64,000 nt of DNA from Canna indica (lineage: Eukaryota; Streptophyta; Magnoliopsida; Zingiberales; Cannaceae), in assembly GCA_034359265.1 (NCBI GenBank), contig CP136896.1, positions 60,709,501-60,773,500 on the forward strand, given 5' to 3'. This document shows positions 36,897-47,250 of this stretch, in pieces (positions within the stretch are counted from its first letter, which is position 1; the number at the start of each line of letters is the position of its first letter). Under the pieces are notes generated by a model, which worked only from the letters and a program-made list of their open reading frames with translations, was not told the DNA's origin and ran no database searches. Both the position numbers and the translations under genes were made by a program.

Positions 36897-37350
36897 GATT
36901 CTGTCAATCAATGACAATTTCTTTGGTTAATGGCTTTAGGTGAAATTGTCCTATTCCATTCGGGATTTATCTTATTCATATTGTACTAAGTATTTCTTTT
37001 AACCACTAACTTCATTCTAAATTTCGGCAGCATCTCGCTATAATTCTCCGAATACACATATCATCTGGGCGCATATCAGAGAACAAGAGAGATGCTGCCG
37101 AAATTTAGAATAAGTTAACGGTTAAAAAAAATGTAAGTGCAATACAAATATCTATATTCCCACATTATCCAATCAGGGACAATTTAAGGATTGTACGTCG
37201 TATAAAAGATCATCTACTTCTTTTACACAAACATACAACCCTCGAACGGATCTAAGGTTTTGCTAAATCATATCCGACTCGTCGATGCATATGTGAAACA
37301 TATCAACTTGTCGGATGGATGATTATTTTCTAAATCTTTCGTGTCAGTTC

Positions 37351-37500
37351 GAGTCCATAATGGACAATTCCGACACGAGTCCAAATTAGACGATTCCGAC
37401 GAGAGTCCGAATTGGACGATTTCGGCGTGAGTCCAAAGTGGACGATTCCAGCGCAAGTCCGAAGTGGACGATTCCGGCGCGAGCCCACTAAGGACAACTC
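37351..37500. repeat. 26-bp tandem array in CACTA copy 32136-38289
   Basis: Units start at 37351, 37377, 37403, 37429, 37455 and 37481, an exact 26-bp period. The consensus is GAGTCC-A/G-AAGTGGACGATTC-CGGCGC with inner palindrome GTCC-N5-GGAC. Confidence 0.85.
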
Positions 37501-38715
37501 CGGACTAATTAATATTTTAACTAATTAATTAATATTAATCTACAACATTTTATCTAATTTAAATAATTAACCTATCATTATTAAATATTAATCTAACTAA
37601 ATTAATCTAAACTCTAATAATTAATCTAAAAATTAATCTAAATCATAACAATTAATCTAAACACTAAAAATTAATCTAACAAATTAAATAATTAATTAAA
37701 TAATTAATCTAAACAATTAATTGTAAAAAAATAAAAAAAAATGGCATTTTCGGCGTCGGCGTCCGGTGTCCGGACACTGTACGAGGTTCCGGCGGCGACC
37801 ATCGACCGTCCGTTGCCGGCCGAAACCCTATTTTAAGGGTTTCGGCCAAATTATACCTAGGAATCAATGGAGAAGGCAGGGCGGCGAGAAATACCTGGAA
37901 TCGGTGTTCAAGGATGGGCGGCGGCAACGGCAGCGGCAGCTCGGCGGCGATGGAGTCGGAAGAGGTGCGACGATAGCAGAGGAAGAGGAAGAAGGAGGAG
38001 GAAGGGGCGGGCGCACAACGTGCCCTATATAAACTTATCAACAACGGCTCACTCGTCCATTAGAAAGCCGTTGCTGATAAGTTTATCATCAGCAACGGCT
38101 AACGTGTCCGTTAGAAAGCCGTTGCTAAGGTAATTAATATCTGCAACGACTCACAAGTCCGTTAGAATATCGTTGTAGATGTAGCATATCTGCAACGGTT
38201 TGAGCGACCGTAAGAATGCTATTGCAAATAGCAACAGTATGAGCGGTTGTTGCTGATAGTCGTTGCTGAAGACCCAATTTCTAGTAGTGAAAGAACCGCA
38301 TGCTTTCCATGATCCTACCAGCCGGCGGTAGTCGACAGAATGGCCGCCCTCCCCTCCGCGGCTGCAACCGCGTTCTCGACAAGAGGAAGAAGTCGGGCGA
38401 CTACATGCATCAAAGCAGAGAAGAATGGCTGCCTCCTTCGGCCACCGGCAAGGCTGCCGCAGCCAACATTTTTTTTCTTTCTATTTATATTTCTTAAGAA
38501 TGCATCGGACTCTAAGTGCATCCACCGATCTCAAACAGGAAGGAAAACAAAATTCTTTCTGAAGAACAGTGGATGTACATCCAAATCAGCTTGTAAATTC
38601 TTCGTGTAAAACACGAACAGTACAGGATTTTCATGAACAGTGCACAGAAATCATATAAATAGAAGAAAATTCAAAAGGTTCTCGATGATTCAAGCGTGAA
38701 TGGCTCTGATACCAT

Positions 38716-39170
38716 TGAAGGAATTTTCTAAAGTAGGAATTAAACCCAAAACCAAGATCATTCATGTTAAATCACCAAGAACAATAAGAACGGAAGCGTA
38801 CCTGATTCCATCACTTAAATTCCGAAGACGGGTTGGACTTCCAAGTCAATACGCGAGCCCGTACAAACGCACAATGAGAGATGGGGATTTTAGAGGTGAG
38901 GAACTTAGCGTGTGACTCGGGGACCATAACCTCTCTATATATAGAAAAAACCAGAGGTTGGTAAATTATTGTTTCGCCCATCATGAAACTATAATATTAC
39001 CACTATGGTATTTGTGCATACATAATTATTCCCATAATTATGAAATGATACATGGCCTTATAATAAACTTTATTAGATCACTTTTAATCGGTCAATCAAA
39101 TTGATAGCGTAACCACATGCCAATAGATAAATGTTGGATCATAATAGATTATTAAATAAATAATCTAACA
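38716..39170 (-). repeat. 5' LTR of nested copia element
   Basis: It starts TGAAGGAATTTTC next to the primer-binding site and ends TCTAACA, followed by TATCC. It includes a promoter-like TATATATAG at about 38934-38942 that matches the left LTR. Confidence 0.92.
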
Positions 39171-39189
39171 TATCCTCCTCGATCGAACA

Positions 39190-39393
39190 ATGCCGCAGCA
39201 ACCCACGCTTCCAACAAGCAAAACCCTTCATCCAGTACCTCAACAGAGCAGCCGGCAAACCAGGCTCGACTTCAGTTGCCTTCTCTCCGTCGTCGCCTTC
39301 CTCTTCCTCACCGCCAACACCGCCGCCTCCGCCTACCGCTCCTGCTCCCGCCACAAACCGTCGGCGCTGGGCTTCGTGCTGTTCTTGGGCTAA
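39190..39393 (+). pseudogene. truncated paralogue of the four-helix membrane-protein gene
   Basis: The ATG at 39190 and about 65 codons align with the intact gene at 42490: shared SKTL, SSRQTR, CLLSVVAFL, LTANTAASAY and KPSALGF/QPSALGF. Homology stops at about 39384 (VLF), then runs into unrelated LINE sequence giving a stop at 39391. Transmembrane segment 1 and the start of segment 2 remain; the last ~100 residues are gone. Its promoter and leader lie 13.35 kb upstream, beyond the copia insertion. It is non-functional. Confidence 0.85.
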
Positions 39394-40140
39394 AGGTGAT
39401 TGGCTTATGGAAGATAGGGACTTAGAGAGGAAAGTTGGTAACAAAATTGCTGGCATGATAGCTGCTGGATCATGGCAGATTTGGATAAACAGGAATGAGA
39501 ATTGTTATAATAAAAAAGGTATGAGCTGCAATGTTTTGCTTTTCAGAGCATTTGCAGATGTATGCAGTTTGAATGACATGACTCCCTTGATGACTAATAA
39601 TGTGTTGAAATGTAAATAAAAAAAACAGTTGGCAATGGATTCATACTCCCAGCTTGATAATAATGGTAGAGTTCTGAATCCTTCTCTCAATGATACATAT
39701 ATATATTCAGCATAAACAATTTTCAGCAAGCAAGTCCTTATGTTCGCTGCAGCCATAGTGCAGATTATATCCCAGGAAAATGTAAGAACACTTTGGTATT
39801 CTGCGGTGCTGCCTGGGATTCAAACACTAATGATGCAGGATTCAGGTTCTACTCTGTTATCTGTAAAGGAGATGTTCTTCTTGAACATCACAGCAGTAGG
39901 AAGGTCTGCTCTCCTTTTGCTGAAACATGAGCAATTTGGTTGTGCATATTAAAAGCCAAGGAACTTAATATCAAGCACTTTTAGGTTTTTTCAGATTCCT
40001 TAAGAGCTTTAAATATTCTCAACAGGAAATTTACTGCACCATGGTTTCTCAAAGGTCTGATTGAATACTTGCAGAGTGAGGCAAAAGAAGTAGAAGTTGA
40101 AGGGTGGTTGTTCATTATCCTTTGCATGTATTCCTTGTAA
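39386..40140 (+). pseudogene. LINE-type RNase H (RVT_3) fragment
   Basis: In one direction the DNA encodes IAAGSWQIWINRNENCYNKK, typical of the linker before RNase H in plant non-LTR elements. Then comes KNTLVFCGAAWDSNTNDAGF, SPFAET*AIW and VFSDSLRALNILNRKF. These are the DGAW-like strand, Glu and Asp motifs of the RVT_3 RNase H fold. A TGA after SPFAET (likely a lost Trp) and a TAG before VFSDS interrupt it. It begins exactly where the membrane-protein paralogue breaks. Confidence 0.7.
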
Positions 40141-40284
40141 GTAACTCAGTAGCCATTCATTCTCCCTGAGTTAGTATAAATAATGATGCATCAGCCTTTT
40201 ACGTTGATTGTTGAAAGCAATGACTTGGAGATTGTAGCCCCAGGTTACCCTTGGATATACCTTAGGAAAAAATCAGAATACTAA

Positions 40285-40947
40285 GGCGACGTTTGGTATG
40301 AGATAATCCATCCAGATTACTGACAATTTTGTCTTTAAATTACTTAGACCTCATACGTTACCTTGTTTGGTGTCTCACTTGTGCAGGTAATGTGGATTGC
40401 CTTGGTAATTTAGATTGTCATCAAAATGATAATCCAGATTGCTCAAGGGATGGTGTCTATTGTCTCTGAAGTGGTAATTTTGAATTATTTTTTAAGACAA
40501 ATTTGCTCTTTTTAAATCCTATATTTTTTATAAATTATTTGTCTCATCCTTTCTAAAAAGAAGACGCTCCTCTCCCATGAGTTCTCCCATGACATAATAT
40601 TATATAATATTATAATATTATATAATATTATATTATTATTATTATTATTATTATATCATATAATATATATTATATATTATAATATAATAATATTATTATA
40701 TTATATTATATTATAATAATATTATTATATTATATTATATTATAATATTAATTATAATATTATAATATATTTGTGAAAATAATATTTTTGAAAAGTAGAA
40801 GTCATTACTTGGTGATGTATTTATTATACCAAACATGTCATACCAAATACTATATTCTACATTACCAATAATTTTTTTAGTGTCATTCTATCTAAAAAAT
40901 AATCTAAATTGTCTGATATTTTGAAAGATAATGCATCAAACGCCCCC
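40285..40947. mobile_element. Harbinger/Tourist-like MITE with AT microsatellite core
   Basis: The ends GGCGACGTTTGGTATG and CATCAAACGCCCCC are imperfect terminal inverted repeats. Three-base TAA duplications flank them (40282-40284 and 40948-40950), as for PIF/Harbinger MITEs. The core (about 40593-40770) is an expanded TATTATAATA/ATT microsatellite with inverted structure. It has no coding capacity. Confidence 0.75.
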
Positions 40948-40950
40948 TAA

Positions 40951-42071
40951 AGAAATAATGCCTCTGAATATAAAATTATTCCTAACATCTCCACAAAAGG
41001 CAAAAAGAATTAGCCAAAGAAGTTTTTGTATCAATTTGCTTTTATCAATTATTATTATTATTATTATTATTGTGCAATTGTCTAAATTCCAATTATCTGA
41101 ATATGAAATAAAATCACCCTACGAGTTTTTACTAATTTAAAATTTTCGACTACCTCGTGCCCTTAAAAGTATATTATATAATCCAAGTCTGCTCAATCTT
41201 TCCTATTATACCCTCATGTTGTATTGGATAAGATATTATATATTATATTTATTGTTGTATGGATAGTATGCATCGTTTTCCTAAAATTTTTGCTTAGTTT
41301 TTATCGAATTTAGTTAGTGAATATCAAATATGATTTTTTAGAAATTCTAATCATATTATTATGGGATATACATGTTAGATGTGTTTTAAATTTTATATAT
41401 GGGTCGATTTGGACTATCTAACAGTTATAATGTAACCCTATCCCCATTTAGGGTTCTTTAGTATTTTTGAGATTGGAGAGAAAGTTTGAGATCGAAAAAC
41501 ATTTGTACTTGTAGTTAGGGTTTTCCTTTATACTTGTGAATTGTGAATAATGGAGATCTTTGGGGGTGAGCGAGTCTAAGTACCTTATATTTTTATAATA
41601 CTCGGACTCTATTATGTATAAAACTAATTCCTAAATTTTGAAATCGGATCATATCCTGTTCGAATTTAGAATCGGGTCATATTCGAAACTTGTGGTGTAA
41701 TATATTTTGGTTCCAGATACCTTTTTGGAATATGTCTATTTATAGGTTTTATGGTACATGTTTTGGGTACTCTATTGAAACTTGTTCATTTACAAGTTTT
41801 AATATAGATATACTGAACCTGTAAAATGAATATATTCCAATAAGATATAAGTTGGATATCGATTTCGATTCTAATTTTGAATATTCAATTTGTTGGATCA
41901 AAAACTAAAATTAATTTTAATTAATTTTTTAATTTTTATTACGAATTTTATTCAAATTTTATTCGAATCTATTTAAAATCTATCGTTTCAATCGATTGTG
42001 GATATATTCGATGCCTATGCACACGGCACACCTAGAAATCTTTTTCTTGTCTGCTCGTCGAGGTACGGAGC
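40951..42071. other. AT-rich intergenic DNA
   Basis: I see no supported gene. There is an (ATT)n run at about 41050-41072. Short open frames have no recognisable features. Confidence 0.6.
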
Positions 42072-42396
42072 ACGACACATCTTTGTACCGCACTAAGTTT
42101 TGTTTTGCTTTTTTTACCGCACTAAGTAAATTATGCGGTTTTGTTTTTTTATTTTTGCTTTCTTGTACTTGGTTGTATACTTTTTCGATAGTATTCGGAC
42201 AACAATACAGTATGATGGGATTAGTATATTTTAAGGAGTAAAATATCAAAAAGTCTACTAATTTGATGAAGTCAATCAAACGCGTTCTGCAGACTGCAGA
42301 CTTTCTTTTATTTATTCTAAAATGTGGTTTCCTTCTTCTTTCCACAGGTCCTTCATGGATATTGCCTCGCTTTATTCTCATTTCTCAAGATGAACT
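42072..42396 (+). repeat. left arm of inverted repeat flanking membrane-protein gene
   Basis: The arm's inner ~135 bp (about 42260-42396) match the reverse complement of 43181-43310 almost perfectly; I see one base change and an 8-bp CTGCAGAC duplication here. The outer part (about 42072-42255) matches 43320-43407 with indels, including CCGCACTAAGTAAATTA. The arm stops at the TATA box of the gene. Confidence 0.88.
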
Positions 42397-42405
42397 ATAT
42401 ATATA
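42396..42405 (+). promoter_or_regulatory. TATA box of membrane-protein gene
   Basis: TATATATATA lies about 85-95 bp upstream of the start codon at 42490, leaving a leader of about 60 bp. It begins exactly at the inner edge of the left inverted-repeat arm. Confidence 0.65.
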
Positions 42406-42489
42406 CAGTGCCAGCGTTCTCCATTACAAGTGCCAACTCTTGCTACTAATTTCCTCTTGTTGGAGCTCACTATCCTCCTCAATCAAATA

Positions 42490-42996
42490 ATGGCGCAGCA
42501 ATCCACGCTCCCAGCAAGCAAAACCCTCCTCCATCCACCTCAACGCAGCAGCCGGCAAACCAGGGTCTCATCCAATTGCCTCCTCTCCGTCGTCGCCTTC
42601 CTCTTGCTCACCGCCAACACCGCCGCCTCCGCCTACCACTCCCGCCACCAACCGTCAGCGCTGGGCTTCGCGCTGTTCTGCTACGTCGACCTCGCGCTGC
42701 TCTTCCTCTGCCTCAAGAGCTTCGAGAGGCTCGGCCCCGACAGCCCCGCGGAGAAGAAGGAAGGGCTAAAGGCGGCGACTTGGCTCCTCGCAACTGCTCT
42801 CACGCTCGCCTTCTCGTGGCGAGTGGCTGAAGTAATGCCACTGTTGCTCGCTGTTGCCGTCTGGGTAATGGCGGGGTCGGTCGCCGTCGGCGGATTCTAC
42901 TTTCTCTTCCTCTACAGCGACGAGGCTGATGACAATCTCGGACAAGATTATTGTATTGTGGGAACAAAAGAGTGTCCTGCTGAGGAAAAAGTGTGA
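42490..42996 (+). CDS. small four-helix membrane protein, function unknown (DUF6490-like)
   Basis: It encodes 168 residues. The frame is open from 42430, but I chose the ATG at 42490 because its paralogue at 39190 starts there. Hydrophobic segments are at about 30-49, 57-77, 94-112 and 116-142, with a basic Ser-rich N-terminus and an acidic cytosolic-type tail (DEADDNLGQDY). The loop after helix 2 is charged (KSFERLGPDSPAEKKEGLK). The arrangement resembles plant small membrane proteins of the DUF6490 type, mainly known from monocots; the name is from memory and needs a profile search. Location is probably a cellular membrane; there is no enzymatic motif. The coding region is GC-rich against AT-rich flanks. 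It is intact. Confidence 0.8.
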   Translation: MAQQSTLPASKTLLHPPQRSSRQTRVSSNCLLSVVAFLLLTANTAASAYHSRHQPSALGFALFCYVDLALLFLCLKSFERLGPDSPAEKKEGLKAATWLLATALTLAFSWRVAEVMPLLLAVAVWVMAGSVAVGGFYFLFLYSDEADDNLGQDYCIVGTKECPAEEKV

Positions 42997-43180
42997 GGTT
43001 GCAGAAATGGTCTTAAATCAATTCTCTTAAAAATGCTTGCTTTATACATGTAAAGAGGTAGCTGTGTAAATTAACAAAAATGCTTCAGTTATGTTTGGAG
43101 GAGATTTTTACCTAAATTATCTATCGTCAAAATTGAAATTTGCATTTCAATTTTTTTATTAAATTTAGTTTATTAAATTT

Positions 43181-43407
43181 AGTTCATCTTGAGAAATGAG
43201 AATAAAGCGAGGCAACATCCATGAAGGACCTGTGGAAAGAAGAAGGAAACCACATTTTAGAATAAATAAAAGAAAGTCTGCAGAACGCGTTTGATTGACT
43301 TCATCAAATTAGTAGACATTTTGATATTTTACCCCTTAAAATATACTAAACCCATCATCTCTATTGTTCCACCTAATTTACTTAGTGCGGTAAAAAGATG
43401 TATCGTC
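43181..43407 (-). repeat. right arm of inverted repeat flanking membrane-protein gene
   Basis: It starts AGTTCATCTTGAGAAATGAG and reads as the reverse complement of the gene's upstream sequence (42072-42396). It lies about 185 bp after the stop codon, so the transcript or a read-through transcript could pair with upstream RNA. Confidence 0.88.
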
Positions 43408-43567
43408 CATATTATTATAGTTTATGTATTACCTAACTAAATTTGAATTTTTATAATTTAATTAATTTATATATATTTTTATTCGATCAAATTATTATAT
43501 TAAAAAAATCAATATTTCAAATATCCTCAAATTTAATTTGATTTTTGAAGTTTCATTTTTTATTTTA

Positions 43568-44104
43568 GGGATAATAGACTAAATCGTCACAACCTTTGCT
43601 TTCGTTTATGTCATCTACCAAATCGTCACGGTCTCAACTTAGCTGACGTGGAGGTAAACGACATTTGAGTGATCTGACTGCATCAAACGTGGCAGACGGT
43701 CCCATATTTTTTTCTCTCTCTCTTCTCTTCTTCCTTCCAACAACTATCACTTTTTTTTTAAAATTTCTTCTTTTTCTTCTCCCCAATGGCTAAGCACCAT
43801 CCTCTACAGCCATGGTCACTGTCGGCACAGTGAATTTCTTCTTCTTCTCCACCTCCTTCTTCTCTACCTCCTCCTCCCCATATGGTTGAGCACCTCGCCT
43901 CCTCCTCCTCCTCCTTCTCCTCCACCACCTCCTCCCCATGTGGCTGAGCACCATCCTCCACAGCCATGGTCGCCGCCGGCATGATGAAGCACTTCATGCT
44001 GAAGTAGGCCACGGCGGGAGAGCTCGTCATCCGCGCTGCACATCATGTGTGGCGACATGATGTCGGGGCGAAAATGTTCAAGTACTTCGGCTACCTTTTT
44101 TTTA

Positions 44105-44190
<86 letters not shown>

Positions 44191-45142
44191 CCTCAACCTC
44201 CTCCTCCCCATATGGCTGAGCACCATCCTCCACAGCCATGGTCGTCATCGGCATAGTGAAGTACTTCATGCTGAAGTAGACCACGGCGGGGGAGCTCGTC
44301 ATCCGTGCTGCACATCATGTGTGGAGACATAATGTCGGGGCGGAGATGTTCAAGTACTTAGGCCGCCTCCTCTCCTGGAAGAGCAAGGGCGGCTATGATC
44401 TGCTCTGCTGCATTTGCCTCGTCTTTGCCCTCGTCAGCATGCTCTTCACCAACGACATCATATGGCTGAGCACCATCCTCCACAGCCATGGTCGTCGCTG
44501 GCACGGTGAACTTCTTCTTCTCCTCCACCTCCTCCTCCCCATATGGCTGAGCACCTCGCATCCTCCTTCTTCTCCTCCTCCACCTCCTTCTTCTCCTCCA
44601 CCACCTCCTCCCCATATGGCTGAGCACCATCCTCTATAGCCATGGTCGCCGCCGGCACGTGGTGAGGGAGGGAGCGGAGGGTGTGGGAGTACTAGTGGCG
44701 GTGGAAGGGGGAGGATGTTGGCTTGTTGGAGGGGGAGGTGGTTCTGCTTGTAGATCTTTGGGATGGAGGAGGAGGAGGAGGAGCGGTGGGAGGGGGAGGA
44801 TGTCGGCTTGTTGGAGGGAAGGTGGTTCTGTTGCAGATCTTTGGGATGGAGGAGGAGGAGGAGGCGGCAGCAGCGGTAGGTGGGAGAAAAAAGAGAAGAA
44901 AGAGAGAAAAATATACTTTTTAATCTATTATTCGTGCTTAGATGTACGTGGCATGCCACGTATGACACCGTCATGACACACAAGCACCGTTTACCTCCAC
45001 GTCAGCTAAGTTGAGACGGCACGTGACGATTTGGTATATGGCATAAACGGAAGCAAATGTTATGCATTTACAGACTAAATTTGAAATCGTAGGTAGAATG
45101 TAAAATTTTTGCAAACCTTATGATTTTTTAGTCTATTATCCC
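43568..45142. mobile_element. Mutator-like element carrying gene-like sequence (Pack-MULE candidate)
   Basis: The inverted ends GGGATAATAGACTAAA (43568 and, reversed, to 45142) are flanked by a perfect nine-base duplication TTTATTTTA (43559-43567 and 45143-45151). Terminal similarity extends inward past CAACTTAGCTGACGTGGAGG on both sides (roughly 100-190 bp per arm). The interior is GC-rich and repetitive, without a MULE transposase. It holds two partial copies (about 43980-44092 and 44258-44365) of a sequence reading [20 protein letters not shown] on the plus strand. The second continues into a hydrophobic segment ([18 protein letters not shown]). I cannot identify the source gene. Confidence 0.85.
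44105..44190. repeat. (ATT)n microsatellite
   Basis: About 28 uninterrupted ATT/TTA units lie inside the Mutator-like element. They split one of the two gene-like copies. Long Asn, Ile or Tyr runs in open frames here are artefacts. Confidence 0.95.
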
Positions 45143-45151
45143 TTTATTTTA

Positions 45152-46836
45152 CCTATTGCTAAGAAAAATTCAAAACTTCGGATTCTAATATGGTCACCTA
45201 TTATGACTTTCTATCTTTGTTATAAAAAAAAATTAAATTTTTTTTCAAAACTTCGAATTCAATTTTGATATTTTTTTATATTATTATTTGTTAAATATTT
45301 ATTATTTGTTAAATTTATTATACTTCTTAGTTTTTAGATGATTTTTTTTTTCAAAGGCTACCTTTTTCAACATAAATTTAAAATCTCAAATTGAATTAAT
45401 TCATAAATTAATATATAATATATAAAATTTTAAGATATATTACATATATTATATTATATTATATTATATTATCACATCCCAATCTAAGGTCACGTGATCG
45501 GCCAGAATACATGTTCGTACTCCGAAGCCTACCAACACATGCATACCAATAAGGAAATAAGAGAAACTTCAATACTGGTATTGAGTCAAAAGGAGATTAA
45601 TTGGCCTATGCAACATGGAAGAGAGGGCGGTGGAAGACAATCGGTAAAGATTTCGGCCACCTTGACGGGATTATTTGTCGACGTCGAGAGTTGCTCAGTC
45701 TCTACCGAATGGATCGTGCACGCTTGGGAGAGGAGACAGACTGATCGCCGGAGGAGCTGAGAAGGGAGAGGGAACTCAACTTCATAATGGAGAACGTTGA
45801 CACGACCATAAGAATTAAATAAACAAGGAAATTTTCATTTCAGTAGTCTCATGCTAATTTAATTTAATTTTTAAAATTTTCAAAATGTTTAATTAAATTT
45901 AATTTATTAAAATTTTTAATTAATTTGAAAATCATATCGAGTCAAATGAGATTTTTTCAATATATATTAGAAACTCGATCCAAACCTACAATTTAAAAAA
46001 TTGATAACCACTATTTTACTCAGTTGATTGGGTTCGAGTAGAATTTGAGCTAAGTTCATGTTTTTTTTTTTGAGTTAATCGAAATATATATATCAATCCC
46101 TCCCATAAATGTTAATAATATATCAATCCCTCCCATATATGTTTGAGTCAAGTTCATGTAATTTGTTTGAGCAAGTTCATTAATTATCTCAGTCATAATT
46201 AAGTGTATATATTTCCAGATGATATAAGGCAACTTTATTATTTACTGTAGAAGATACTTTGATTGCATCCTTCTTAGCTCATACATGACATGCTTTATAC
46301 ATGCTTCTCATGCAAAACTTGTCATTAACAACTAACACCGTAATATATGAAGAACGGAAACTTCTTGTGAGCGGCCGTTTCCGTGTCGGAAATATTTCAA
46401 AAATTTAAATCCTTCGAAACCTCAAGGAAATATGTCGGAAACTTTTGAAGGAGTTTCCGATCGCGTCATAGAAATTGATGAGTTGATACACTATCATATA
46501 ATACAAAAATTGATAAAAATATACTATAATAGGGTGTAGAATTCGATGAAAAGAATAATAAGTAGTAGAAAAGAAAATAGTTGATAAAGTGAAAAAAATG
46601 TAGAAAAAAATATATATGGTGAAACCTATAAACATATTGTGAATATTTTAAGATATTTTTTGTAAATAATCATATTTCAGAAGTATTATATTATATTAAT
46701 TAAAAAAATATTTTTATTTAGTGTTTCCTTTAACGTTTTTGTGTCCTATATTTTCTAATATTCACGTTTCCTTCATTTCATTTCGTGTCGTGTCGTGTTT
46801 TCCATTTTCGTTTCTATGCTACATAGACTGTAATAA
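45152..46836. other. AT-rich intergenic DNA with repeat fragments
   Basis: There is an (ATATT)n run near 45450-45472. CACATCCCAATCTAAGGTCA at 45473 onward resembles a retrotransposon LTR fragment. 46340-46830 has GGAAACG/CGTTTCC words at both ends, suggesting a degraded MITE. I see no supported gene. Confidence 0.45.
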
Positions 46837-46972
46837 CTAAGAAGCGTCGACCTTGACCTCTATGGTCCTAGGCTTCTTCCGCTCCGACGATGGCTTATTC
46901 TCCACCCTGACGGTGAGCCCCCCCTGGCACGTCGCGGTGATGGTCTCCAGGTTGGCGTCCTCCGGCACGTCG
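46837..46972 (-). pseudogene. class II small heat-shock protein, C-terminal half
   Basis: The minus strand encodes [20 protein letters not shown] and [15 protein letters not shown], then a stop at 46837. This is the end of the alpha-crystallin domain and the C-terminal extension of plant cytosolic class II sHSPs, which normally read KPKTIEVKV near the end. One Val codon of the conserved Gly-Val-Leu-Thr-Val strand appears lost. The sequence stops at 46972, where copia LTR begins. The N-terminal part lies at 51456-51524 beyond the element. sHSPs are ATP-independent chaperones; this one cannot be made. Confidence 0.82.
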
Positions 46973-47250
46973 TTTTTTGAATTCTCTAGTTTGAATGAAA
47001 TCAACCTCTTGTTTGTTTTTCCACCTTGTGTGCGATACGAGTGTTTGGGCAAATGTGTGACTGATCTGTATCACCTGAGATCAGATATGTGGTGATCCAT
47101 TTCTTGATTTGGAGATCGTCTGGCTTGACTGGTACTAACAGTGGTATCAGAGCATGGTCTCACTGAAGGATGGCTAATACCAACTCGGCGATAGGATTGC
47201 CAAATATTCATGTTTTCTCTGGATCTGGATTTGAACTGTGGTAATCCAAA

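Larger units (their letters stand above)
32136..38289 (-). mobile_element. CACTA (En/Spm) transposon, near full-length copy
   Basis: The termini CACTACTGGAAT (32136) and TTCTAGTAGTG (ends 38289) are flanked by target duplication AAA (32133-32135 and 38290-38292). Subterminal GCAACGG/CCGTTGC repeats lie on both sides. On the minus strand it carries a Tnp2 transposase gene (36896 to about 34771), a DUF4216 tail (34351-34770) and a TNPA-like gene (34275-32852). It is the same family as 10841-13846, which lacks about 3.1 kb of this copy. The transposase has nonsense mutations and an internal deletion, so it is probably inactive. Confidence 0.93.
25818..39170 (-). mobile_element. Ty1-copia retrotransposon with nested CACTA insertion
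   Basis: The LTRs are 25818-26271 (454 bp, 3') and 38716-39170 (455 bp, 5'), both TGAAGGAATTTTC...TCTAACA. They are flanked by target duplication TATCC (25813-25817 and 39171-39175). A primer-binding site TGGTATCAGAGCC (minus strand, plus 38702-38714) adjoins the right LTR, so the element runs on the minus strand. gag-pol remnants occupy about 26655-30654. The leader region is interrupted by a CACTA element (32136-38289). The insertion point is 15 bp upstream of the paralogue's start codon. Confidence 0.93.

Noticed and set aside
42430..42489. Upstream in-frame Met for the membrane-protein gene
   Set aside because: The paralogue starts at the position equivalent to 42490, and the upstream residues are leader sequence shared with the non-coding leader at 25760-25817.
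44108..44195. Possible CRISPR-like or satellite array
   Set aside because: It is a simple trinucleotide microsatellite; no spacers or unit structure.
44045..44332. Open frames with long Ile, Tyr or Asn runs
   Set aside because: They are translations of the (ATT)n microsatellite at 44105-44190 in different frames, not proteins.
45494..45760. 88-codon open frame after a CACATCCC sequence
   Set aside because: No recognised motif. The surrounding sequence resembles a retrotransposon LTR fragment, so a gene call is not supported.
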